Positions 48,769-56,174 of a stretch of 64,000 bases of DNA are shown here, piece after piece. The DNA is from Cryptosporangium arvum DSM 44712 (lineage in GTDB: Bacteria; Actinomycetota; Actinomycetes; Mycobacteriales; Cryptosporangiaceae): positions 8,219,913-8,283,912 of the forward strand of contig NZ_KK073874.1 in NCBI RefSeq assembly GCF_000585375.1, written 5' to 3'. Numbering within the stretch: position 1 is the first letter of the stretch; every line of letters starts with the position of its first letter. Position numbers and translations under genes: made by a program. Under the pieces are notes generated by a model. It had not been told where the DNA came from, ran no database searches, and worked only from the letters and a program-made list of their open reading frames with translations.

Positions 48769-50078
48769 TTCATGACCTTGGCCTGCGCGGCGCCCCACCG
48801 CCGGTTGAGGTCGTCGAAAGAGGACTGCCGGCTGCCGTCGGCCGCGCCGCGGGCGATGTCGACGAGCTTCTGCCGGTAGATGTTCCCGGTCAGGTCGATC
48901 TCGGCTTCCTTGATGATCTCGTCTTCCTTGCCCGCGTTCTTCGTCGCCGCGGGCAGGTCGAGCAGGACGACGCCGGTGTTCTGGAAGTCCTCGATCACCG
49001 CGGGCATCTGCTGGGCCAGCGCGGGCGGGATCGCCTGCTGGTCCGCCGCGAAGCCGGACTCGTCGACCATCCAGTCGAGCAACGCCTTCGCGGTTGCCTT
49101 GTTCTTCGAGTTCCGGCTGACCGCGGCGGAGTAGTCGGCGGTGATCTCGGCGTGGAACTTGCCGCCGGTGCGGAACGGGAACGGCCAGAGCGCGATGTCG
49201 GCCGGGTCGGTACCGGCCGTCTTCGCGGCCGCCTGCATCTGCGGCACCGCCCACGAGCCGAGCAGCATCGTCGCCACCTGGCCGGCGGCGAGCATCGTCT
49301 TGGAGCTCTCCCAGTTCGTCGTCACCGGGTCCTTCTCGCTGAGCCCGCCGTGCACGATGTCGAAGAGCAGGCCGTCGGTGACGTACTGGACCTTCCCCTG
49401 CTGCCAGGGTGCCCGGTCGGTGGGGAACTCCTCGAAGATCGCCGGGTCGTTCAGGATCGCCCGGTGGTTGTTGAACTCGCTCAGCGGCCACCCGTCCTTG
49501 TAGTTCGTGTAGTACGGGATCGCTGCGGTCTTCTGCTTGATCGCGCGCAGCCCGGCGAGGAACGCCTCCGGGGTCGGGGGTGGCGCGGTGACGCCCGCCT
49601 GCGCCCAGATCCGCTTGTTGACCACGACGCCCTTGGCGATGCCGCCCAGCGACAGGCCGTAGACCTGGCCGTCGAACGCCCGCTCGTCGGTGAAGCGGTA
49701 CTTCTCGCGCAGGTCGTCGAGGGCACCCAGCGGCTCGAAGAACTGACCCAGTTCGCCGACCGGAACCCCGTTGGGGATCAGCAGCACGTCGCCGTAGTCG
49801 CCGCCGGACAGCTGCGTGGTCACGTCGCCGTCGTAGTTGGTGACGCCCTGGAACTTCACGGTCGTGCCCGGGTACTTGGCCTCGAACTTCTTCGCGTAGC
49901 CGGGCAGCACCGTGCTCACCAGGTCGGTGCGGTTGGTGAGCATCGTGACCGTGCCGCTGACGTCGCCGGAGAAGTCGCCGCCACCGGCGTCCCCGTCCTC
50001 GGCGCCGCCGGTGCAGCCGGACACCAGCGCGACCGTGGCGGCGGCGCTCAGCCCTAAGAAGTTCCTTCTGGTGATCAT
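48765..50078 (-). CDS. Sugar ABC transporter substrate-binding lipoprotein
   Basis: A 437-residue extracellular solute-binding protein (family 1). The signal is twin-arginine-like (ITRRNFLGL) and ends in a lipobox VSGC with Cys22, so it is anchored outside the membrane. Mature protein: GTVTMLTNRTDLVSTVLPGY, FEAKYPGTTVKFQGVTNYDG, and hinge elements such as GLSLGGIAKGVVVNKRIW. It is the first gene of the importer-GH2 operon, divergent from the ROK repressor. An AT-rich palindrome lies 70 bases upstream. Expected ligands are beta-manno-oligosaccharides released by the GH26 enzyme at 51578. Confidence 0.92.
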   Translation of the reverse strand: MITRRNFLGLSAAATVALVSGCTGGAEDGDAGGGDFSGDVSGTVTMLTNRTDLVSTVLPGYAKKFEAKYPGTTVKFQGVTNYDGDVTTQLSGGDYGDVLLIPNGVPVGELGQFFEPLGALDDLREKYRFTDERAFDGQVYGLSLGGIAKGVVVNKRIWAQAGVTAPPPTPEAFLAGLRAIKQKTAAIPYYTNYKDGWPLSEFNNHRAILNDPAIFEEFPTDRAPWQQGKVQYVTDGLLFDIVHGGLSEKDPVTTNWESSKTMLAAGQVATMLLGSWAVPQMQAAAKTAGTDPADIALWPFPFRTGGKFHAEITADYSAAVSRNSKNKATAKALLDWMVDESGFAADQQAIPPALAQQMPAVIEDFQNTGVVLLDLPAATKNAGKEDEIIKEAEIDLTGNIYRQKLVDIARGAADGSRQSSFDDLNRRWGAAQAKVMK

Positions 50079-50147
50079 GCCCAGGGGTCCCGTTCTGCCA
50101 GGTGAAGAGGGGGCCAGCATGGGACGTTCGTCGCTGCCGTGTCAAGA

Positions 50148-50168
50148 TTAGATTACTAATTTATCTAA
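50148..50168. promoter_or_regulatory. ROK operator A (TTAGAT-N9-ATCTAA)
   Basis: An AT-rich palindrome in very GC-rich surroundings, between the divergent importer operon and the ROK gene. Its inner ATTACTAATTT (50152-50162) is the reverse complement, with one difference, of the core at 51493-51503 before the mannanase gene. It should be the ROK binding site controlling both directions. Confidence 0.7.
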
Positions 50169-50258
50169 AGCCCAGGCGGGATCGCGGGGGCGGGCCCGGT
50201 ACGGTACGCGTGAGCGGAAGCCCCGTTCTCGGTGCGAGGAATGTGGAGAAAACCCCTG

Positions 50259-51461
50259 ATGGCACGCCGAGAAGCGCCCGCGGCCGGCCCCGGAAGCCGG
50301 GCTCTCGTCGTCGACACTGTCCGGTCGGCGGTGACGATCAGCCGGGGCGAGCTCGCCGAGCTGACCGGGCTCACCCAGCCGTCGATCTCCAACATCGTCC
50401 GCGACCTGATCGCCGACGGGATCATCCACGAGATCGGCTCGGCCGACTCGACGCACGGCCGGCGACGCAAGCTCATCGCGATAAGCGCGGCGAACCGGCT
50501 CGGCATCGGCTTCCACCTCGGAGCCGACACGGTCACGTGCGTCGCCGTCGACCTCACCGGAGGTGTGGTCGGCCGGGAGGTCGTGCCCCGCCCCGCCGAC
50601 GACGGGCGGCTCGTGGAGCACCTGGCCCGCCGGTTCGGCGACTTCACCGACGGCCTCGACATCCCGCGCGGCCGGATCGAGGGCCTGGCCGTGGTCGCGC
50701 CCGCGCCGACGCCCGGCACGACGGCCGCCGGGACTGTCCCCGCGGCCTCACCCGAGCTCACCAGCGTGCGCACCGAGCTCAGCGAGCGCGCCGGCGTGCC
50801 GGTCCTGGTGGAGAACGACTCCGCCGCCGCGGCGCTCGGCGAGTTCTGGAGCCGCCGGGTGTCGCGCGACCAGGCGTTCGGGTGCATCTACCTCTCGTCC
50901 GGGATCGGCGCCGGGCTTGTCTTCGGCGGCGCGCTGTTCCGGGGTGAACGGTTCGGCGCCGGGGAACTCGGCCACACGTCGATCGACTACGACGGACGGC
51001 CCTGCCCGTGCGGTAACCAGGGGTGCGTCGAGCAGTACGCCTCGACCCGGGCGACGGTGACCGCGGCGCGGCAGGACCCCGCGCTGAGGGCCCGGCTACC
51101 GCTGGACGGCAGCGACGCGAGCGCCTACGACGCCGTCGCCAGGGCCGCGGTCAACGGCGACGCCGACGCGCGCCGCCTCCTGGACCAGGCGGCCGACTGG
51201 CTGGGCGTGGCGACCACCTCGATGGTCAACCTGCTCGACCTGGGTCGTCTGGTGCTGACCGGCCCCGGCGTCGCGGTGGCCGGCTCGATCTACGCCCGGC
51301 GGCTGCGTGATCACTTGAGCGCGCGGGTCCACTCCCGACAGCGGCACGTCGTCTCGGTCGAGCTCTCGGCTCAGCCGCGTGACGCGGCCGCGATCGGTGC
51401 CGCCGCGCTCGTCGTTCAAGCGTCGATCGCCCCTGGTCACACCCCGGGCCAGCCGGCCTGA
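50259..51461 (+). CDS. ROK-family transcriptional repressor
   Basis: A 400-residue regulator. The winged helix-turn-helix is near residues 25-70 (ISRGELAELTGLTQPSISNI, VRDLIADGIIHEIG). The ROK sugar-binding domain carries VENDSAAAALGEFW, GAGLVFGGALFRGERFGAGE, LGHTSIDYDG and the Zn-binding CPCGNQGCVEQYAS. The catalytic D-x-G-G-T kinase loop is not present, which fits a repressor. ATG 50259 has GGAGA 9 bases upstream. It is divergent from the mannan importer and upstream of the mannanase. Two AT-rich operators mark the regulon. Confidence 0.92.
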   Translation: MARREAPAAGPGSRALVVDTVRSAVTISRGELAELTGLTQPSISNIVRDLIADGIIHEIGSADSTHGRRRKLIAISAANRLGIGFHLGADTVTCVAVDLTGGVVGREVVPRPADDGRLVEHLARRFGDFTDGLDIPRGRIEGLAVVAPAPTPGTTAAGTVPAASPELTSVRTELSERAGVPVLVENDSAAAALGEFWSRRVSRDQAFGCIYLSSGIGAGLVFGGALFRGERFGAGELGHTSIDYDGRPCPCGNQGCVEQYASTRATVTAARQDPALRARLPLDGSDASAYDAVARAAVNGDADARRLLDQAADWLGVATTSMVNLLDLGRLVLTGPGVAVAGSIYARRLRDHLSARVHSRQRHVVSVELSAQPRDAAAIGAAALVVQASIAPGHTPGQPA

Positions 51462-51486
51462 GCCCGACCATCCGCAGCTGGAGACG

Positions 51487-51514
51487 TAAATTAAATTAAT
51501 AATTCTTAGATTGA
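51487..51514 (+). promoter_or_regulatory. ROK operator B before the mannanase gene
   Basis: A run of AT-rich sequence 64-91 bases upstream of the mannanase ATG. The core AAATTAATAAT (51493-51503) matches operator A (AAATTAGTAAT on the opposite strand). AT tracts of this length are rare in the window. Confidence 0.6.
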
Positions 51515-51577
51515 CGAACGGCAAGCGGGGCGGGAATCCTGACCCCACCGCGCCCCGTTCGAAGGGATCCGTTCCTC

Positions 51578-52561
51578 ATGAGACTGCTCACCGCACTGAC
51601 CGCGGCGCTCGTCACCGTCGCCGCGGTCGCGATCACCACCCCCGCCCACGCGTTTCCCGCCGCGTCGCCGGCCACGGTCGTCGGCTACCTCAAGTCGATC
51701 ACCGGGAAGAACATCGTCAGCGGCCAGCACAACAAGGAACCGGCGAGTGCACCCCAGCAGTACTCCCAGCAGGCCCGCGACGTGACCGGCCAGTGGCCCG
51801 GCCTGTGGGGCGGCGAGATGCAGTTCAACCCGTCCGACGTCGCCAACCGCCAGGCCGTGGTCAACCAGGCCAAGACCGAGTGGAAGAACGGCTCGCTGGT
51901 CGCGCTGACCTGGCACGCTTGCTCGCCGACGGTCGGCGCCACCTGCGCGTTCGAGGGCGGCGTCAAGACCACGATCAGCGACGCGCAGTTCCAGCAGATC
52001 GTCACGCCGGGAACCGCGCTCTCCACCGCGTGGCGCAACCAGATGGCGGCCGTGGTGCCCTATCTCCGACAGCTCCGGGACGCCGGTGTCCCGGTGCTGT
52101 GGCGCCCGTTCCACGAGATGAACGAAGCCTGGAACTGGTGGGGCCACCGCCCGGGAGCGAACGGCAGCGCGAAGCTCTTCCAGCAGATGCGTGACTACTT
52201 CACCAGCCAGGGCCTGACCAACCTGATCTGGGTGTGGAACGTGCAGGACAACCCGGCCGGTGGCTGGGCGAGCTACTACCCGGGCAGCAGCTACGTCGAC
52301 GTGGTGACGCTCGACGCCTGGTACAAGAACCACCCGTCGGCCGGCGACTACCAGCAGATCCTGTCGATCGCCGGGAGCAAGCCGATCGCCATCGCCGAGA
52401 TGGGCAAGGTGCCGACCGCGGCCCTGCTCTCCGCCCAGCCGAAGTGGTCGTACTTCATGGTCTGGTCGGAGCAGCTGAAGGGCAGCAACACCAACGCGGA
52501 GATCCAGGCCGCGTACTTCCTCCCCCAGGTCTTCAACCAGGGCGAGGTCCGGATCGGGTAG
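51578..52561 (+). CDS. Secreted GH26 endo-beta-1,4-mannanase
   Basis: A 327-residue protein with a Sec signal peptide (cleavage after AHA, residue 25) and a single GH26 TIM barrel. Acid/base Glu180 is in WRPFHEMNEAWNWWG; nucleophile Glu274 is in PIAIAEMGKVPT; GGEMQFN and TWHACSP are also family landmarks. There is no carbohydrate-binding module. It cuts mannan, glucomannan or galactomannan outside the cell, and the products would enter through the ABC importer and be degraded by the GH2 enzyme. A 28-bp palindrome 12 bases after the stop terminates it. Confidence 0.94.
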   Translation: MRLLTALTAALVTVAAVAITTPAHAFPAASPATVVGYLKSITGKNIVSGQHNKEPASAPQQYSQQARDVTGQWPGLWGGEMQFNPSDVANRQAVVNQAKTEWKNGSLVALTWHACSPTVGATCAFEGGVKTTISDAQFQQIVTPGTALSTAWRNQMAAVVPYLRQLRDAGVPVLWRPFHEMNEAWNWWGHRPGANGSAKLFQQMRDYFTSQGLTNLIWVWNVQDNPAGGWASYYPGSSYVDVVTLDAWYKNHPSAGDYQQILSIAGSKPIAIAEMGKVPTAALLSAQPKWSYFMVWSEQLKGSNTNAEIQAAYFLPQVFNQGEVRIG

Positions 52562-52572
52562 TCGACCGGCAC

Positions 52573-52600
52573 GGCGGTGCGGGCCCGGGCCCGCACCGCC
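52573..52600 (+). terminator. Perfect 28-base palindrome after the mannanase gene
   Basis: Two 14-base halves (GGCGGTGCGGGCCC and its complement GGGCCCGCACCGCC) are perfectly self-complementary. The stem would close with a minimal loop in RNA. It is placed directly after the GH26 stop and before the next gene. Confidence 0.8.
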
Positions 52601-52639
52601 ATGATTACCGGTGGCGTCGGGAACGGGAGGACATTCGTG

Positions 52640-53476
52640 ATGCAGGTGCCACGACGGGTGGGGCTCGTGCTGGCCCGGGCCTCCCGGACGCTCGGCGAGG
52701 AGCCCTACTACCACGAGTTCATCGAGGGGCTCGAGCGCGTGCTGGCCCCGGCGGGCATCTCGGTGCTGGTCAAGATCGTCACCGACCGGGCGGCCGAGAA
52801 CGCCACGTACGAGCAGTGGTCGGCCCAGCAGCGCGTCGACGGCGTCGTCCTGGTCGACCTCCGGCCCGACGACGACCGCGTGGACCTCGTCCGCCGGCTC
52901 GACCTGCCCGGGGTGGTGATCGGCGACCCGTCCACCGCGGCCGGCCTGCCCACGGTGTGGACCGACGACGCCGGGTTCGCGCGGGAGGCGGTCCGGTTCC
53001 TGGCCGAGCGCGGCCACACCGTCCTGGGGCAGGTCAGCGGGCCGCTCTCGTTCGCGCACTCCCAGCTGCGCCGCGGTGGCTTCGAGTCGGAGGCCGCGGC
53101 GCGTGGCCTGACGTTGACGAGCGCCGAGGGTGACTACTCGCTGGAGTCCGGCCGGACCGCCACCACCGAGCTGCTCACCGCGGGCGCTCCCCGGCCGACC
53201 GCGATCGTCTACGACAACGACCTCATGACGATCGGCGGCCTGGAAGCGATCGCCGAGCAGAAGCTGACGGTCCCCGCCGACCTCTCGCTGATCGCCTGGG
53301 ACGACTCGGCCCAGTGCCAGCTCGCCGTCCCGGCGTTGTCCGCGATGAGCCACGACGTCGGCCGGATCGGCGAGATCGCGGCCGGGGCGGTGCTCGACGC
53401 GATGCGCGGCGGATCCGACGGCGACGTGTACGAGGCTCCCAAGGCGCACATCGTCGAGCGGGAGAGCACCCGATAG
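52640..53476 (+). CDS. LacI-type ligand-binding protein lacking the HTH domain
   Basis: A 278-residue protein that starts directly at the first strand of the LacI/periplasmic-binding fold (RRVGLVLARASRTLGEEPYY), then GVVLVDLRPDDDRVDLVRRL, GHTVLGQVSGPLSFAHSQLR, PTAIVYDNDLMTIGGLEAIA and LSLIAWDDSAQCQLAVPALS. LacI regulators have about 60 residues of helix-turn-helix and hinge before this; none is present, and upstream is a terminator palindrome. The start is fixed by GGGAGG, giving GTG 52637 or ATG 52640. It may act through another protein, be a cytoplasmic sugar sensor, or be a headless relic. Confidence 0.75.
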   Translation: MQVPRRVGLVLARASRTLGEEPYYHEFIEGLERVLAPAGISVLVKIVTDRAAENATYEQWSAQQRVDGVVLVDLRPDDDRVDLVRRLDLPGVVIGDPSTAAGLPTVWTDDAGFAREAVRFLAERGHTVLGQVSGPLSFAHSQLRRGGFESEAAARGLTLTSAEGDYSLESGRTATTELLTAGAPRPTAIVYDNDLMTIGGLEAIAEQKLTVPADLSLIAWDDSAQCQLAVPALSAMSHDVGRIGEIAAGAVLDAMRGGSDGDVYEAPKAHIVERESTR

Positions 53477-53499
53477 ACGCCGGCGAATAGGGTCTGGGT

Positions 53500-54117
53500 A
53501 TGACCGGCCTGACGATGGTGGCTTTCATTCGTGTCCCGGCGGATCAGGCTCCGGCCCTGACGCGCTACGAGGACGCCGTGCTGGGCCTGCTCCCCAGTCA
53601 CGGCGCGCTCGTCGAGCGGCGGGAGAAGTCGGCCGACGGCAGCGCGGAGGCGCACCTGCTCAGCTTCCCGTCCCGGGAGGCGATCGACGCGTTCGACGCC
53701 GACCCGGCCCGCGCCGAGGCCCGGGCGGGCATCGACGCCTCGACCGTGGAGGCGCTGCGCTTCCTGCTGGACCCGGAGGACGGGCCCGACGACATCGTGC
53801 TGTGGCGCTTCCTGACCGATGAGTGGTTCAGCATCCTGCTGGAGAAGGGGCAGGACCTCGCCGACGTCGACCTGTTCCTGCTGGCCGACGTCCTGTTCGA
53901 CGTCGACCACTACGTCGCGGCGGCGCGCGGGCTGGCGGCCGAGACGCTCCCGGAGGCGGCCGAGCTGACCTCGCCGGAGATCACGTTCTACGCCGGAGAG
54001 CAGTGGGTGGTGCGGTTCGCCGAGGGCGCTCCGGACCCGGAGGGCGTGCTCGTGGTGTTCGACGGACGTGACCCGTTGCGTCTGGAGGAGCTCGACGCCG
54101 ACGAGGCCGCGGAGTAG
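53500..54117 (+). CDS. Hypothetical protein with a DUF1330/EthD-like N-terminus
   Basis: A 205-residue, acidic protein. Residues 5-85 follow a dimeric alpha/beta-barrel pattern (VAFIRVPADQAPALTRYEDA, LVERREKSADGSAEAHLLSF, PSREAIDAFDADPARAEARA). The second half is helical and acidic (DVDLFLLADVLFDVDHYVAA), with no family I recognise. It lies 23 bp after the LacI-like gene on the same strand, so co-expression is possible. Confidence 0.65.
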   Translation: MTGLTMVAFIRVPADQAPALTRYEDAVLGLLPSHGALVERREKSADGSAEAHLLSFPSREAIDAFDADPARAEARAGIDASTVEALRFLLDPEDGPDDIVLWRFLTDEWFSILLEKGQDLADVDLFLLADVLFDVDHYVAAARGLAAETLPEAAELTSPEITFYAGEQWVVRFAEGAPDPEGVLVVFDGRDPLRLEELDADEAAE

Positions 54118-54127
54118 CCGGCGGACT

Positions 54128-54349
54128 TCACCGGGCCCAGCGCTGGGGGTTGTCCTCCAGGGCGGCGCGGTCCCAGCGGCCGAGGTCGGCGGCCGCGTCG
54201 TAGGTGGTGCGGAGGAACTCCGCGATGGCGCGGTCGGGGTCGGGTGCGGCCCGCGCGACCTCGCCGAGCACGCGGTTGGCCTGCAACAGCTGCCGCCAGA
54301 ACAGCGTGGCCGCCGCGGCGTCGTAGGAGGCGTGGGGCTCAGTCGTACA
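54128..54349 (-). pseudogene. DUF5996 remnant lacking its middle
   Basis: A start-less open frame (74 codons with stop) reads HASYDAAAATLFWRQLLQAN-RVL and then directly APDPDRAIAEFLRTTYDAAA-DLGRWDRAALE. In DUF5996 proteins these two blocks, YD..x..RFWRxLVQADRV in the middle and FLxSTYxAAAxLxxWDRxxLE at the end, are separated by about 120 residues carrying the family's conserved core. The first third is missing too. The frame closes at a stop just inside the 3' end of the SDR gene. It is a non-functional leftover. Confidence 0.6.
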
Positions 54350-55085
54350 TTAGGCCGCCGTCGATCAGCAGGCCGATGCCGGTGATGAACGCGGCCTGGT
54401 CGGAGAGCAGGTAGGCCACGGCCTGGGCGATCTCCTGGGTGGTGGCGATCCGGCCCATCGGGATCAGCTCGGCCCACTCCCGCTGGTTCTCCTCCGGGAA
54501 GGCGGCCAGCCCCGCGGTCAGCACGGTGCCCGGGCAGATCGCGTTGATCCGGATGTTGCGGCGCGCGTACTGCAGCGCGGCGTTCTTCGTCAGGCCGATC
54601 ACGCCGTGCTTGGCCGCGGTGTACGCCGCCATCCCGGGCGCGTTCTTGAGCCCGGCGTTCGACGCCATGTTGACGACGCTGCCGTGCCCGGCGTCGACCA
54701 TGACCTTGAGTTCGGCCCGCAGGCACAGGAACGTGCCACGCAGGTCGACGCCGAGCACCTGGTCCCAGGTCTCGATCGGGAGTTCGTGCAGGTCGCTGGG
54801 TGCGTGCCCGATCCCCGCGTTGTTCACGGCCAGGTCCAGGCCGCCGAGGTGACGCACCGAGCGATCGATCAACGCGTCGACGCTGTCCGGGTCGGCGACG
54901 TCCGCGTGGACGAACGTGGCCTGGCCGCCGTCGGCGCGGATCGTCTCGACGGTCCGCTCACCGCCGTCGACGTCGATGTCGGCGACGACGACCCTGGCGC
55001 CGAGCGAAGCGAGGTGCGCCGCGGTCGCCCGGCCGATCCCGGAGCCGGCCCCGGTCACCAGAACGCCCGCGTTGCTGAAAGTCAC
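54339..55085 (-). CDS. Short-chain dehydrogenase/reductase
   Basis: A 248-residue classical SDR: TGAGSGIGRA (NAD(P) loop, near 11-20), ADIDVDGG after beta2 (Asp favours NAD), NNAGIG (89-94), the catalytic Ser in VVNMASNAG, and YTAAK (Tyr and Lys near 155-159). The ending VAYLLSDQAAFITGIGLLID is standard. It is divergent from a DUF4331 gene, and the TAGGA-N-TCCTA palindrome lies 23 bases upstream of its ATG. It is therefore a predicted member of the MarR regulon. Substrate unknown. Confidence 0.92.
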   Translation of the reverse strand: MTFSNAGVLVTGAGSGIGRATAAHLASLGARVVVADIDVDGGERTVETIRADGGQATFVHADVADPDSVDALIDRSVRHLGGLDLAVNNAGIGHAPSDLHELPIETWDQVLGVDLRGTFLCLRAELKVMVDAGHGSVVNMASNAGLKNAPGMAAYTAAKHGVIGLTKNAALQYARRNIRINAICPGTVLTAGLAAFPEENQREWAELIPMGRIATTQEIAQAVAYLLSDQAAFITGIGLLIDGGLMYD

Positions 55086-55107
55086 GGCGATATGCTCCTC
55101 AAGTTGG

Positions 55108-55118
55108 TAGGACTCCTA
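55108..55118. promoter_or_regulatory. MarR-regulon palindrome, site 1
   Basis: Perfect TAGGA-C-TCCTA between the divergent SDR (55085) and DUF4331 (55143) genes. The flanking TCGA on one side is shared with the catalase site (site 4). Central placement suits control of both genes. Confidence 0.75.
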
Positions 55119-55142
55119 TCGAGATCGTGGCATGCTGGGCCC

Positions 55143-56174
55143 ATGTCCCACCACTTGGATTCACCGCTGGCCCGTCAAGACCCCCGACTCAACATCACCG
55201 ACCAGTACGTCTTCGACGTCGACGACGCGACCGTGCTGGTCATGAACGTCCGCACCTCGCTGGCCGGCGCCGACAGCCCGGCCGGTTTCCACCCCGAGGG
55301 CAGGTACGAGTTCAAGATCCACCAGGGCGACGCCGACCGGGAGTCGCTGACGTTCCGCGTCACGTTCGACCCGGAAGCCGCCGACGGAGAGCAGACGTAC
55401 CGCCTGGACCGCCTCGACGGTGACGACGCCGGGCGCGATGACGCCACCGGGACGACCCTCGTCGAGGGCCGGACCGGCCAGGCGATCGACGGCCCCGACG
55501 GCCTCCGGGTCTGGGCCGGCCGCGCCGCCGAGCCGTTCTACCTCGACCTCCGGCTGCTCGGGGCGGTCGACCAGGCGGTCCAGCACGGCCAGGACGTCCC
55601 GATCACCGGCTACTCGGCGGCGGAGAACACGTTCGCCGGGGCCGCGGTCGACAGCATCGTGCTCCAGCTCCCGCACACCGATTCCGTGGTCGCGCTCGGC
55701 CGCGACCTCCGGGTGTGGAGCGTCGCGAAGCTGGCCACGGACGCCGGCGGCTGGCGTCAGATCAACCGGGCCGGCCTGCCGATGATGTGGCCGATCTTCC
55801 GGGACGCCGAGAGCGACGTCGCCAGCGAGGCCGACCAGACCCACCCGGCCGACGACCGGGTCAACTACGCCAAGACGATCACCGACCTGATCGCCGGCGT
55901 CGTGGCCCGGCGCGGCACGTCGTCCCGGCCGGACGCGTACGCGGCGGCGGTGACCGATCGGCTGACCCCGGACACCCTGCCGTACCGGGTCGGTACGCCC
56001 GCGGTGTTCGGCTTCGCCGGGTTCAACGGCAGGCACCTGGCCGACAACGCCCCCGAGGTGATGTTCTCGCTCGTCACCAACAGTGCGGTGACGACCGGGC
56101 TCACCGCGGACCAGACCGCGGCGACCCGGTCGGAGACGTTCCCCTACGTGGTTCCCAGCGCTACGCCCCGATGA
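55143..56174 (+). CDS. DUF4331 family protein
   Basis: A 343-residue protein that begins with the diagnostic MSHHLDSPLARQDPRLNITD of DUF4331. It continues with a beta-rich repeat-like fold (RYEFKIHQGDADRESLTFRV, RAAEPFYLDLRLLGAVDQAV, DSIVLQLPHTDSVVALGRDL, LPMMWPIFRDAESD). The biochemical role is not established. ATG 55143 is chosen because the conserved MSHH start matches the family. It overlaps the convergent FAD oxidoreductase gene by 14 bp at its 3' end. The shared palindrome suggests induction with the catalase and SDR. Confidence 0.85.
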   Translation: MSHHLDSPLARQDPRLNITDQYVFDVDDATVLVMNVRTSLAGADSPAGFHPEGRYEFKIHQGDADRESLTFRVTFDPEAADGEQTYRLDRLDGDDAGRDDATGTTLVEGRTGQAIDGPDGLRVWAGRAAEPFYLDLRLLGAVDQAVQHGQDVPITGYSAAENTFAGAAVDSIVLQLPHTDSVVALGRDLRVWSVAKLATDAGGWRQINRAGLPMMWPIFRDAESDVASEADQTHPADDRVNYAKTITDLIAGVVARRGTSSRPDAYAAAVTDRLTPDTLPYRVGTPAVFGFAGFNGRHLADNAPEVMFSLVTNSAVTTGLTADQTAATRSETFPYVVPSATPR

